From Parapedobacter koreensis (GTDB taxonomy: Bacteria; Bacteroidota; Bacteroidia; Sphingobacteriales; Sphingobacteriaceae): DNA of 64,000 nucleotides. The translations under genes were made by a program, and so were the position numbers. Positions 25,539 to 33,873 of the stretch are shown here, piece after piece. The notes below the pieces were generated by a model. It searched no databases, was not told where the DNA came from, and worked only from the letters and a program-made list of their open reading frames with translations. The stretch is taken from assembly GCF_900109365.1 (NCBI RefSeq), contig NZ_FNZR01000003.1:248001-312000 (forward strand), read 5' to 3'. How positions within the stretch are numbered: position 1 is the first letter of the stretch; each line of letters opens with the position of its first letter.

Positions 25539-25946
25539 ATGAATAATAGGCAGAACAAGTGGGTGCAACACGGTATTTTGCTGACGGCGCCTTTGCTCAC
25601 CGTTATCGACGTTTTTATTGTGAACGTGGCTATCCCCGCCATCAAGGCGAGGATCCACGCTTCGGATGGCGAAGTGGAGCTGGTTATTGCGGCATACCTG
25701 CTGGGGTACGCTTCCTTCCAGATAACCGGGGCCCGGGCGGGTGATTATTTCGGCCGTAGACGGGCTTTTTAGGTGGGTATGGTCTTGTTTGTACTCGCTT
25801 CGGTGATATGCGGTTTAGCTGTTAATGCCGATATGCTCATTGTTGCGCGTTTTTTTCAGGGCGTCAGCGGGGCGTTTATGACGCCGCAGGCGTTGGCGTA
25901 TCTGCAGGTGTTGTTGCCGCGATTCCGAGTACGGAAAGAAGAGTAA
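25539..25946 (+). pseudogene. Broken MFS (DHA2/EmrB-QacA-type) transporter
   Basis: The frame starts MNNRQNKWVQHGILL and carries the DHA2-type helix 1 pattern LLTVIDVFIVNVAIP and the loop GDYFGRRRAF. A TAG at 25770-25772 interrupts it. Reading on in the same frame gives VGMVLFVLASVICGLA and FFQGVSGAFMTPQALA, clear continuation of the same transporter. It then ends with TAA at 25944 after about 135 codons instead of the usual 450 or more. There are thus two lesions: a nonsense codon and a large 3' deletion. Confidence 0.88.
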
Positions 25947-26000
25947 GATAGGTTCCAGAAGGAAATCGTTATCTCTCGGGACGAAAATTAGTGCTGCTGA

Positions 26001-26897
26001 CTATAGGGGTTGTGCTTTCCGGTACAGTTTTGGCGTAAGGCGCTGGTTTTTCTTGAAGAAATGGATAAAATGGGGTAGGTCGTCAAAACCCAAAGACCAT
26101 GCAATCTCCGAAATGTTCCAATCCGTATGTTGCAGCAGGCTCCGGGCTTCCTGCATGATCCGTTCGGCAATGAGCTGCGACGTCGTTTTTCCGGTGATGG
26201 TCTTTAGCGCGTGGTTGAGGTGGTTGATATGCACAGCCAATTGGCTGGCAAATTCCTTGGGATGGCGGAGTTCCATGCGCTGCATGGCCGATTCAATGGG
26301 AAACTGCCGTTCCAGTAACTCCATAAAGATTGAGGCAATCCGCATTGAGCCGTTGGAATCTTTGTATTGCTGGCAGGTGGCCGGTTCCAATTTCATCGCG
26401 GCGTAAATGAGTTGCAATACCATCGTCCGTAAGGCATCGTATTTGTAGGCGAAGTCCAAGGTGATTTCTTCGAGCATCTGCTTGAAAATGCCTGCGAAAT
26501 GCTGGAATTGCTCGGGTGTGAGGTGAAAAAGCGGAACATTGCCGGGCTTAAAGACCGGATACTCCCGGATGTTGATGAACTGATCGAAGAATTCTTCGGT
26601 AAAGACACAAAAATAGGCTGATTGTTCGGATTCTACATGCTCCCAAGCATACGGGATATTGGGATTGGAAAATAACAGTGCGCTATCGAAATCCATCGTT
26701 TTGTCTGCATAATAGAGCTTGGTTTTCCCTTTCAGAAGGCTGATTTTATACAGGCCCTTCCGGTTGTAAGGCTTGCAGTTGAATTTGTCGTCCCGGTTGT
26801 GCTGGACGTAAAATATATTGAAATGCCGGACATCCTTGTCCAGCACGCCGGGCATCCACACCCGCTCGTCTTGTTTTAAATCTTCGTGCAAATTCAT
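26001..26897 (-). CDS. AraC family regulator (group B)
   Basis: 298 residues from the ATG at 26897. The N-terminal sensor region contains KDVRHFNIFYVQ and LYKISLLKGKTKLYYADK, a pattern shared with the gene at 42013. The C-terminal AraC domain contains FASQLAVHINHLNHALKTITGKTTSQLIAERI and ISEIAWSLGFDDLPHFIHFFKK. Start choice: a -7 box (TACCTTTG) lies 7 bases upstream, which excludes the longer frame. It is divergent from a zinc alcohol dehydrogenase gene, its likely target. Confidence 0.92.
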   Translation of the reverse strand: MNLHEDLKQDERVWMPGVLDKDVRHFNIFYVQHNRDDKFNCKPYNRKGLYKISLLKGKTKLYYADKTMDFDSALLFSNPNIPYAWEHVESEQSAYFCVFTEEFFDQFINIREYPVFKPGNVPLFHLTPEQFQHFAGIFKQMLEEITLDFAYKYDALRTMVLQLIYAAMKLEPATCQQYKDSNGSMRIASIFMELLERQFPIESAMQRMELRHPKEFASQLAVHINHLNHALKTITGKTTSQLIAERIMQEARSLLQHTDWNISEIAWSLGFDDLPHFIHFFKKNQRLTPKLYRKAQPL

Positions 26898-26904
26898 CTG
26901 ATAA

Positions 26905-26912
26905 CAAAGGTA
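26905..26912 (-). promoter_or_regulatory. -7 box for the AraC gene at 26001-26897
   Basis: Minus-strand TACCTTTG, full consensus, ending 7 bases before the ATG. The transcript should have almost no leader. Confidence 0.6.
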
Positions 26913-26999
26913 TGCAATTCCCCGGCAGCTCATTTGCGCTTCTTTGATTTTTACAATTTTTCCTTTGATTTGCCCATTCGCGCCCGCTTCCTACTAGGC

Positions 27000-27007
27000 T
27001 AACTTTG
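27000..27007 (+). promoter_or_regulatory. -7 box for the alcohol dehydrogenase gene
   Basis: TAACTTTG, full consensus. It overlaps an upstream GTG at 27007, which is thereby excluded as a start. Confidence 0.6.
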
Positions 27008-27030
27008 TGCCGTTCATAAAATTAAATCCA

Positions 27031-28080
27031 ATGATAGCAGCGAAAGGATATGCAGCGCAAAGCGCTAACGACACATTGGCTCCCTGGAACTTTGAAAGAC
27101 GGGACGTGGGGCCGCATGATGTGCAAATTGAAATTTTATACTGTGGGGTGTGCCATTCCGATGTGGCACAGATCAACAACGAATGGTTCCCCGGTATTTT
27201 CCCAATGGTACCGGGACATGAAATTGTTGGCCGGGTCATAAACGTAGGGGATCATGTAAAGGGGTTTAAAGTGGGGGATCTGGCCGGAGTGGGTACGCTT
27301 GCCAATTCCTGTGGAACGTGTGAACCCTGTACGCATGGTTTGGAGGTTTATTGCGAAAATGGTGTTGTTGCCACTTACAATAACCCGGATAAATACCGGG
27401 ATAATCTGCCGACCTACGGTGGTTATTCCAATACCATCGTAGCCGATGAATCTTTTACGTTGCACATTTCCGAAAAACTTGATTTGGCAGCGACCGCCCC
27501 TTTGTTATGCGCGGGAATCACGACGTATTCGCCACTGAAACACTGGGGAGTAGGCAAAGGCCATAAGCTGGCGGTACTTGGTTTAGGCGGGCTTGGACAC
27601 ATGGCCGTCAAATTCGGCGTCGCGCTTGGTGCGGAAGTGACCATTTTGAGTTCTTCGCCGAACAAAAAGGCAGACGCCGAAAAATTAGGTGCTCATCATT
27701 TTGTGGTGACCAGTAACGCAGAAGAAGTCGAAGCAGTGAAATCCTCTTTTGATTTTATCATCGATACGGTGAGTGCAGCACATGACTTCGATTTTTACCT
27801 TTCCTTGTTGAAGTTGGATGGCGTGCACATCGTGGTGGGCATTCCGCCCGAAGGATTTGAGATAAAAAACGTGGGGCAGTTGCAACTGGGCCGCAAAAGC
27901 ATTGTCGGGTCGGCCGTTGGCGGACTTCCCGAAACCCAGGAAATGCTGGACTTCTGTGCCGAGCATAGGATTGTGGCCGATATCGAATTGATAGCTATTA
28001 AAGCTATCCATGCCGCTTTTGACCGGATGGTGAAGGGGGATATCAAGTACCGCTTTGTCATCGATATGGCAACGTTGTAG
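27031..28080 (+). CDS. Zinc-dependent NAD(P) alcohol dehydrogenase (CAD/AdhC-like)
   Basis: About 349 residues, medium-chain dehydrogenase family, cinnamyl-alcohol-dehydrogenase-like (YahK/AdhC type), reducing aldehydes with NADPH. Catalytic zinc ligands are visible in CGVCHSD (Cys41), GHE (His63, Glu64) and LLCAG (Cys161). The structural zinc has four Cys at 94, 97, 100 and 108. The cofactor loop GLGGLG is at 185-190. It is divergent from an AraC regulator 130 bases away, and a strong terminator follows. Confidence 0.93.
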   Translation: MIAAKGYAAQSANDTLAPWNFERRDVGPHDVQIEILYCGVCHSDVAQINNEWFPGIFPMVPGHEIVGRVINVGDHVKGFKVGDLAGVGTLANSCGTCEPCTHGLEVYCENGVVATYNNPDKYRDNLPTYGGYSNTIVADESFTLHISEKLDLAATAPLLCAGITTYSPLKHWGVGKGHKLAVLGLGGLGHMAVKFGVALGAEVTILSSSPNKKADAEKLGAHHFVVTSNAEEVEAVKSSFDFIIDTVSAAHDFDFYLSLLKLDGVHIVVGIPPEGFEIKNVGQLQLGRKSIVGSAVGGLPETQEMLDFCAEHRIVADIELIAIKAIHAAFDRMVKGDIKYRFVIDMATL

Positions 28081-28102
28081 TGACGTTATGATCTGAAACA
28101 GT

Positions 28103-28135
28103 AAAGGAAGAAGCAACCGGCTTCTTCCTTTTTTT
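28103..28135 (+). terminator. Rho-independent terminator after the alcohol dehydrogenase gene
   Basis: AAGGAAGAAGC paired with GCTTCTTCCTT around a four-base loop and followed by a T-run. Confidence 0.88.
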
Positions 28136-28216
28136 GGATAGGTATTTCGGAGATATGGATAATTCGTCCCGGTTTCGTTTGTGGAATTTTGCCATGTAAA
28201 ATTTAAGAACAATAAT

Positions 28217-28969
28217 ATGTCAGAAAGATTAGAAAATACGATTGCGCTTGTAACAGGTGCATCGAGTGGGATTGGAAAAGCAACAGCAATCCGACTTGCT
28301 TCGGCAGGTGCAAAAGTAGTGCTTGTAGCACGAAGAATTGAACGCTTAAAAGAATTGGAACAACAAATTAAAAATGCTGGTGGCGAAGCATTTTCCGTTG
28401 AAGCAGACCTTACAAATGCAAATGAAGCCGGCGAAGCCATTGCAAAAACAATTGCAAAGTATGGCAGACTTGACACGTTGGTAAATGCGGCAGGGGTTAT
28501 GAATAACGGAGCCACGCTTGACCGCACGCTTGACGAATTGGAACAAATGATTGCCGTCAATTTGAGTGGTTTACTGTATATCACAAGAGCAGCGTTGCCA
28601 CACCTCATTGAAGCCGTTGCAACAAGCCCACGCAAAGTTGTGGACGTGGTAAACATTTCATCGGTCGCAGGCCGCTTTGCAACGGCCGGTGTCGCGGTTT
28701 ACAATGCAACAAAATTTGGAGTAACGGCAGCAACAGAAGCGTGGCGACAAGAATTTACAAGGCAATCCATTCGCTTTTCGGTGGTTGAGCCGGGTGCAGT
28801 AGATACCGAACTTTGGGATGAAGATGGTTGGAAAGTCTTTAACAACTTGTTTGGAAAAGTGGAAAGCCTGCACGCATCAGACATCGCGGAAGCCGTTGCC
28901 TTTATTGTCACCAATCCAAGGCGTGTAGCAATCAACGAAATCGTGGTAAGGCCCACAGACCAAGCATAA
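28217..28969 (+). CDS. SDR family oxidoreductase (YdfG-like)
   Basis: 250 residues from the ATG at 28217 (the 12-residue upstream extension is not family-like). Visible: TGASSGIG (13-20), NAAG (90-93), Ser148/149 and YNATK (Tyr162, Lys166), then VEPGAVDTEL. The pattern fits the YdfG-like short-chain group (serine or malonic-semialdehyde reductases), but the true substrate is open. This gene opens an AT-rich stretch running to about 33.9 kb. It is convergent with an HxlR gene 32 bases away. Confidence 0.9.
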   Translation: MSERLENTIALVTGASSGIGKATAIRLASAGAKVVLVARRIERLKELEQQIKNAGGEAFSVEADLTNANEAGEAIAKTIAKYGRLDTLVNAAGVMNNGATLDRTLDELEQMIAVNLSGLLYITRAALPHLIEAVATSPRKVVDVVNISSVAGRFATAGVAVYNATKFGVTAATEAWRQEFTRQSIRFSVVEPGAVDTELWDEDGWKVFNNLFGKVESLHASDIAEAVAFIVTNPRRVAINEIVVRPTDQA

Positions 28970-29001
28970 GATGTAATCGTCCGTACTTCGTCTGACAATA
29001 G

Positions 29002-29355
29002 TTATTCTCCGACTATTTTTTTGCGGTGTGTAATTCCCCAATCCGTCAGGTTGTTGATGATGGTTTGTAGCGTTCTTCCATGTTCAGTAAGTTCATATTG
29101 AACCGTTATAGGTTGTGTACCTATGACGGTTCGTTTTACCAACTGGTTTATTTCTAATTCTTTTAATTCTTTACTCAACATTCTGTTGGAAATTCCGATT
29201 ACATCATTTAAAATATCGGAAAATCGTCTCTTATCGTAATAGCAAATAGAAGAAATAATAGAAATTTTCCATTTCCCATTCAGCACGTCCATTGAATCTT
29301 GAACGGCTCTCATTTTTTTCTTGCGTTTCTCTTGGAAATCTTCTGCTGGACACAT
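29002..29355 (-). CDS. HxlR family transcriptional regulator
   Basis: 117 residues: VLNGKWKISIISSICYYDKRRFSDIL, then IGISNRMLSKELKELEINQLVKRTV, the winged-helix core of the family. Two Cys are visible, one near the N-terminus (residue 2) and one in SSICYY; the first could in principle serve a thiol switch. It is divergent from an SDR with back-to-back -7 boxes, the same layout as at 6.7-7.8 kb and 59.3-60.8 kb. Confidence 0.9.
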   Translation of the reverse strand: MCPAEDFQEKRKKKMRAVQDSMDVLNGKWKISIISSICYYDKRRFSDILNDVIGISNRMLSKELKELEINQLVKRTVIGTQPITVQYELTEHGRTLQTIINNLTDWGITHRKKIVGE

Positions 29356-29400
29356 GGTAATGTTACTTGGTTACACCGATGTTACTGTTATTTTTCAGTA

Positions 29401-29408
29401 CAAAGTTA
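29401..29408 (-). promoter_or_regulatory. -7 box for the HxlR gene at 29002-29355
   Basis: Minus-strand TAACTTTG, full consensus. Confidence 0.6.
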
Positions 29409-29429
29409 CTAAAAATAACTTTACTAATC

Positions 29430-29437
29430 TACCTTTG
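29430..29437 (+). promoter_or_regulatory. -7 box for the SDR gene at 29462
   Basis: TACCTTTG, full consensus, 24 bases before the ATG. It is 29 bases from the divergent HxlR box, so one bound regulator could cover both. Confidence 0.6.
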
Positions 29438-29461
29438 TGCCATTAAATAAGCTAAATAAAA

Positions 29462-30205
29462 ATGGATTTTACAAATAAAAACGTAGTCATTACAGGCGGT
29501 AGCACAGGGATTGGATTTTCAACCGCAAAAGCATTTATCAACGCAGGAGCAAATGTTTGGATAACAGGAAGAAGTGCTGATAATTTGCAAAAAGCAGCAA
29601 CAGAAATTAACAATCCGAAATTGAAAACGGTCGTTTCGGACACTTCAAATTTGGCAGGAATTACGGTTTTAGAAAAAGCGATTGCTGAAAGTGAACGTAA
29701 ATTGGATGTTCTTTTTCTGAACGCGGGAATTGCCTCATTTGCACCAATTGAACAACAAACAGAATCCGATTTTGATGCACAATTCAGTACCAATGTAAAA
29801 GGACCTTATTTTGCATTGCAAAAATTGCTTCCACATTTGAACAACGGAGCTTCGGTACTGTTTACTTCATCAACCGTTGCAACTGCTTCAACTATTGGAA
29901 CCAGCGCATATTCTGCCACTAAAGGAGCATTAAATAAAATTGCCCAAATTGCAGCAAACGAATTGGCAGAAAGAAAAATCAGGGTAAATATCGTTAGTCC
30001 CGGACCAATTAACACACCGGGGTTAGATAGCGTTGCATCTACTGATGCTAAGGATTACTTAGCTGCTTCAACAGCTTTGCAAAGATTGGGCAGTCCTGAT
30101 GAAATTGCAAATACCGTTTTATTCTTGGCTTCTGAGAACGCCAGTTACATTGTAGGAACAGAGGTATTAGTGGACGGTGGTTTCACCAACTACGCACGGA
30201 AATAA
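29462..30205 (+). CDS. SDR family oxidoreductase (HxlR-linked)
   Basis: 247 residues: TGGSTGIG (11-18), NAG (87-89), Ser136/137 and YSATK (Tyr150, Lys154), then SPGPINTPG and a C-terminal GTEVLVDGGF. It is a FabG-like classical SDR and a close paralogue in layout of the SDR at 6674. AT-rich codons. A hairpin terminator follows 26 bases after the stop. Confidence 0.92.
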   Translation: MDFTNKNVVITGGSTGIGFSTAKAFINAGANVWITGRSADNLQKAATEINNPKLKTVVSDTSNLAGITVLEKAIAESERKLDVLFLNAGIASFAPIEQQTESDFDAQFSTNVKGPYFALQKLLPHLNNGASVLFTSSTVATASTIGTSAYSATKGALNKIAQIAANELAERKIRVNIVSPGPINTPGLDSVASTDAKDYLAASTALQRLGSPDEIANTVLFLASENASYIVGTEVLVDGGFTNYARK

Positions 30206-30231
30206 TTGTTTCAAAAGTATACGTTTCATTC

Positions 30232-30266
30232 AAATCCCTGTTTCTTCCAAAAGCAGGGATTTTTTG
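30232..30266 (+). terminator. Rho-independent terminator after the SDR gene
   Basis: AAATCCCTG paired with CAGGGATTT around a 13-base loop and ending in T's. Confidence 0.85.
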
Positions 30267-30414
30267 TTGCTTCAAAAGGCTTCACCAAGAAAAATCCAAA
30301 ATTGCATTGAAAGTCACACGCAAGCAACAACTTTTTTGGACACTCATTTCAGAGATTTGGATAACGCTCGCCTATTTCGTTTGCAGAATTGTGCCGTAAA
30401 AAACAAAATTCAAA

Positions 30415-31014
30415 ATGGCAAAGAAAACAACAAACGAAATTTCAAACGTCAAACAAGAAAGCAAAACCTACGATGAAAAACGTAGAGATGCAATCAAAGG
30501 TGTAGCCCTTGCAGGGTTGGCAACAGCATTTTCGCCTGCAATATCATTGGCTCAAACTGTAACAGGAAACACAACCGTGGAGCAGCAAAGCGACCCGCTA
30601 ATTGACCCTCGTACCCGGTTTGCAAACGATCAACCACCGCAAAGACAAGAGGTCGTGATGAAACCCGGAAGTGCCATTGTGTTTACCAATTCGGTTACAT
30701 CCTTCCTGCCTTCTGAAGCGTTTATGGATTACAGTGCTACGAAAGGTTTTCTTTCGGCGTTTACCATTGCGCTGGGTAAACAGGTTGCTCATCGTGGCAT
30801 TCGTGTAAACGGTGTTGCCCCCGGTGCGGTTTGGACACCCTTGCAGATTTATTTCGGTGCGCCTGACACCAACGTTCAAACCCTTAACAACATTACGCCA
30901 ATCGGACGTATGGGGCAACCTGTGGAAATGGCTCCGCTCTACGTCGCTTTGGCGGAGGGAACAAACAGTTTCACGACAAGTACCACGTGGTCTGCATCGG
31001 GAGGTCGTGTTTAA
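30415..31014 (+). pseudogene. Tat-signal SDR with the Rossmann core deleted
   Basis: 199 codons without a stop. The first 60 residues carry a twin-arginine-like export signal (EKRRDAIKGVALAGLATA) and the spacer PLIDPRTRFANDQPP that precedes the enzyme domain in exported SDRs. The frame then jumps directly to the second half of an SDR: GSAIVFTNSVTSF, then YSATK and VNGVAPGAVWTPLQ. The cofactor motif TGxxxGIG, strands 1-4 and NNAG, about 110 residues, are missing. The reading frame was kept, but the product cannot bind NAD(P), so I call it a pseudogene. Confidence 0.78.
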
Positions 31015-31211
31015 AACTTTACAGCATAAATGAGAATGTTGGACTGTTCCTTTGTGCGCACAACCCGACTGCCGTCGTAACCGCATCATTTGACAACGTT
31101 AGCATAGAGCGACGAAAAGGTCAGCCCCAAAAACTATACAATAATCCTTTTTTTGTATAATCTGACGACAGACAAAGATTTGACCTTTGCACTAACAAAA
31201 TTTCAAAGAAA

Positions 31212-32078
31212 ATGCAAAGTGAAATCAAGTATGTTTTAATAACAGGTGCTTCCACAGGAGTTGGACGAGCAACAGCTATCACACTTTCAAAAAACGGTTA
31301 TCACGTTTTCGCAGGTGTAAGAAACGAACAAGACGGACAAGCTTTACGAAAACTATCGCAACAAATTGAGCCCATTATTTTGGACGTAACAAAAGCAGAA
31401 GACATTGAAAATGCTTTCCGGCTTGTTTCAGAAAAATGCGGAAACAACGGACTTTATGCGTTGATAAATAACGCAGGTATCAATTACATTGACCCATTTG
31501 AAAACACACAGGAAGAAAGAGCAAGATATTTAATGGAAGTGAATTTTTTCGGTATGTGCAAAATGATGCAAACTTTCTTGCCTTTGTTGCGTCTGGCGAC
31601 AAAAGACGGAACTGCAAAAATCGTAAATCTTTCATCTATTGGCGGTGCAATCGGTTTGCCTTGGGAAAGTTATTATCACGGTGCAAAATTTGCCGTTCTT
31701 GGAATGAGTGAAGCACTGCGTTTTGAGTTCAGAAAACAAAACGTTTATGTTTCCTGCATTATGCCGGGTGGTATCAAAACCGACTTTATGACCAAATTGA
31801 AAAGTGATGTAAACAAATCCCTTTCCAATTTAAAACCCGAAAATCCTGCATACTATAAAACAGGTTTGGAAACAATGATAAAAGCGTCCGAACAATTTGG
31901 TGATAAAATTGCAACAACACCAGAAAAGGTTGCAGGCACAGTTCTTAAAATATTGAGCAAAAGAAAACCAACGTTTAAATTTGTAATCGGCATCGACGGA
32001 AAAATGATGTATTTTATGAGTAAGTTCATACCAAGCACAGACAGACACATGTTACTAAGAGGACAATTTGGTGCGTAA
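31212..32078 (+). CDS. SDR family oxidoreductase (AraC-linked, AT-rich)
   Basis: 288 residues: TGASTGVG (11-18), NNAG (86-89), Ser141/142 and YHGAK (Tyr155, Lys159), then MPGGIKTDF. The C-terminal extension (KRKPTFKFVIGIDGKMMYFMSKFIP) resembles the retinol-dehydrogenase-like branch. The next gene, an AraC regulator, starts 3 bases after the stop, so the two are cotranscribed. GACCTTTG, near the -7 consensus, lies upstream. Confidence 0.92.
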   Translation: MQSEIKYVLITGASTGVGRATAITLSKNGYHVFAGVRNEQDGQALRKLSQQIEPIILDVTKAEDIENAFRLVSEKCGNNGLYALINNAGINYIDPFENTQEERARYLMEVNFFGMCKMMQTFLPLLRLATKDGTAKIVNLSSIGGAIGLPWESYYHGAKFAVLGMSEALRFEFRKQNVYVSCIMPGGIKTDFMTKLKSDVNKSLSNLKPENPAYYKTGLETMIKASEQFGDKIATTPEKVAGTVLKILSKRKPTFKFVIGIDGKMMYFMSKFIPSTDRHMLLRGQFGA

Positions 32079-32081
32079 GAA

Positions 32082-32978
32082 ATGGAAACAATTACAGAAA
32101 TAAACTCAATCAATCAACTTCATCAGTTGTTAGGCTACGAAAAGCCAAAGCACCCGCTTGTTTCGGTAGTTGATTTTTCCAGAATTCAGCCGAGTGAAAT
32201 GCTGCTTCAATCAAAGTGTGTATTGAATTTGTATCTCATTTGTTTGAAAATTGACAATCCAAAATCGTTTCAATACGGCAGAAACCATTACGATTACGAG
32301 GAAGGAACCATGTTGTTTCTGTCGCCACGACAAGCGTTTGCGTTAAACGCACCCGAACAGCAAAACGATTATACAGGTTGGGGTTTGTTTTTTCACCCCG
32401 ACTTTGTTCTTAATTATCCGTTGGCAAACAAGATTAAAAACTTTTCGTTTTTCTCTTACCATGTAAGCGAAGGTTTGCACCTTTCGGAAGATGAAAAAGC
32501 AACTGTTACAAACATTGTAGAGAACATTCAAAAAGAATACAACAACAATATTGACCAATACAGCCAGGACGTGATTGTGACGGCAATAGAGCAACTTTTA
32601 AATTATTCGCAGCGCTTTTACGGACGGCAATTCATCACACGAAAAAAGCAAAACAGCGACCTTGTATCACGGTTTGAAAAGCTGATCACAGATTATTTTT
32701 CAAATAACGAAAATTTACCGTCGGTTGAATTTTTTGCCGATAAACTTAACTTGTCGCAGGGTTATCTTTCCGACCTTTTGAAAAAAGAAACAGGCAAAAC
32801 CACAAAAGAGCATATTCAAATTCAAATCATTGAAAATGCAAAGTATCGTTTGCTCAATTCTAACGACACCGTAAGCGAAATTGCTTATTCATTGGGCTTT
32901 GAATATCCGCAATATTTCAATCGGCTTTTCAAACAGAAAACAGGAATGACACCGTTGGAATACCGACAACTCAATTAA
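32082..32978 (+). CDS. AraC family regulator (group A)
   Basis: 298 residues. The sensor half carries LLGYEKPKHPLVSVVDF, GTMLFLSPRQAF and NYSQRFYGRQFITRK; the DNA-binding half carries NLSQGYLSDLLKKETGK and VSEIAYSLGFEYPQYFNRLFKQKT. It is a clear paralogue of the genes at 14686 and 39897. It follows its SDR partner with a 3-base gap and precedes a cupin gene by 10 bases, so SDR, regulator and cupin look like one operon. Confidence 0.92.
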   Translation: METITEINSINQLHQLLGYEKPKHPLVSVVDFSRIQPSEMLLQSKCVLNLYLICLKIDNPKSFQYGRNHYDYEEGTMLFLSPRQAFALNAPEQQNDYTGWGLFFHPDFVLNYPLANKIKNFSFFSYHVSEGLHLSEDEKATVTNIVENIQKEYNNNIDQYSQDVIVTAIEQLLNYSQRFYGRQFITRKKQNSDLVSRFEKLITDYFSNNENLPSVEFFADKLNLSQGYLSDLLKKETGKTTKEHIQIQIIENAKYRLLNSNDTVSEIAYSLGFEYPQYFNRLFKQKTGMTPLEYRQLN

Positions 32979-32988
32979 AAACAAGAAA

Positions 32989-33348
32989 ATGGACAAAGTA
33001 ATTTTAGCGGAAAAATTTCCGTTGTTTTCAGAATATTGGTCGCCCAAAATTGTAGGCGAACTCAACGGACAAAACGTAAAACTTGCAAAATTCAACGGAG
33101 AATTTGTTTGGCACAAACACGACTATGAAGATGAAATGTTTTTTGTTGTAGACGGCGTATTAAAAATTGAATTTCGGGACAAGACCGTTACGCTGAACAA
33201 AGACGAGTTTTTAATTGTTCCCAAAGGTGTAGAACACAAGCCTGTTGCTGAAAACGAAGTTTTGGTCATGTTGTTTGAGCCAGCAACGACACTCAACACA
33301 GGCAACACAGAAAACGAATTAACAAAACACCAATTGGATTGGATATAA
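32989..33348 (+). CDS. Single-domain cupin protein
   Basis: 119 residues with a small beta-barrel cupin: VWHKHDYEDEMFFVVDGVL (motif 1: His, His, Glu positions for a metal) and FLIVPKGVEHKPVA (motif 2 with a His). Such small cupins act as isomerases, metal-dependent enzymes or ligand sensors. It is the last gene of the AT-rich SDR-AraC operon. No enzyme activity can be assigned. Confidence 0.85.
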   Translation: MDKVILAEKFPLFSEYWSPKIVGELNGQNVKLAKFNGEFVWHKHDYEDEMFFVVDGVLKIEFRDKTVTLNKDEFLIVPKGVEHKPVAENEVLVMLFEPATTLNTGNTENELTKHQLDWI

Positions 33349-33474
33349 AACATTGGGCGAACTTAAGTTTGTGGCAGTAAAGAACACAGTTTTTGGGGTT
33401 TGCCTAAACCAATGCCCCCATTAGTAAGCATTTACCGATATAACGAAGATTTTAAGGCCCAGCCAATATTACCC

Positions 33475-33855
33475 GAATACCGCAATCGTTAATTCATTAC
33501 ACGCAAAGTTGCCAACAATGAAATTTTAATCCGTTTGGAAAACCTGTTGAATGATTGCGTTTCCGATAAAAACCTGGCGGAAAAGGGGTTGCCAACGGTG
33601 CAGTTCATTTCAAACCAGCTAAACGTTTCACCGAATTATTTGAGTGATATGCTGCGCAGTATTACCGGGCAAACCACACAACAGCACATTCATAACAAGC
33701 TCATTGATAAAGCCAAAGAATTATTGACTACAACTAATTTATCCGTATCCGAAATTGCCTATCAATTGGGTTTTGAATATCCGCAATCGTTCAATAAGTT
33801 ATTTAAGAAAAAGACGGATGTTTCACCGTTGGAGTTTCGGCAGTTGTTTAACTGA
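33475..33855 (+). pseudogene. AraC group A C-terminal remnant with nonsense codon
   Basis: In one frame the sequence reads EYRNR, then TAA (33490-33492), then FITRK, where relatives have NRQFITRK, so a Gln codon has become TAA. It continues through NQLNVSPNYLSDMLRSITGQ and VSEIAYQLGFEYPQSFNKLF to the normal end RQLFN at 33855. The N-terminal sensor (about 190 residues) is missing. A separate protein from the TTG at 33535 is conceivable but unlikely. Confidence 0.8.
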
Positions 33856-33873
33856 AGGATGACCGGACTATGA

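Noticed and set aside
27685-28656. 323-codon minus-strand frame spanning the ADH end and the next SDR
   Set aside because: It is antisense to two clear enzymes and to a terminator, with a Ser/Ala/Phe-rich sequence typical of a shadow frame.
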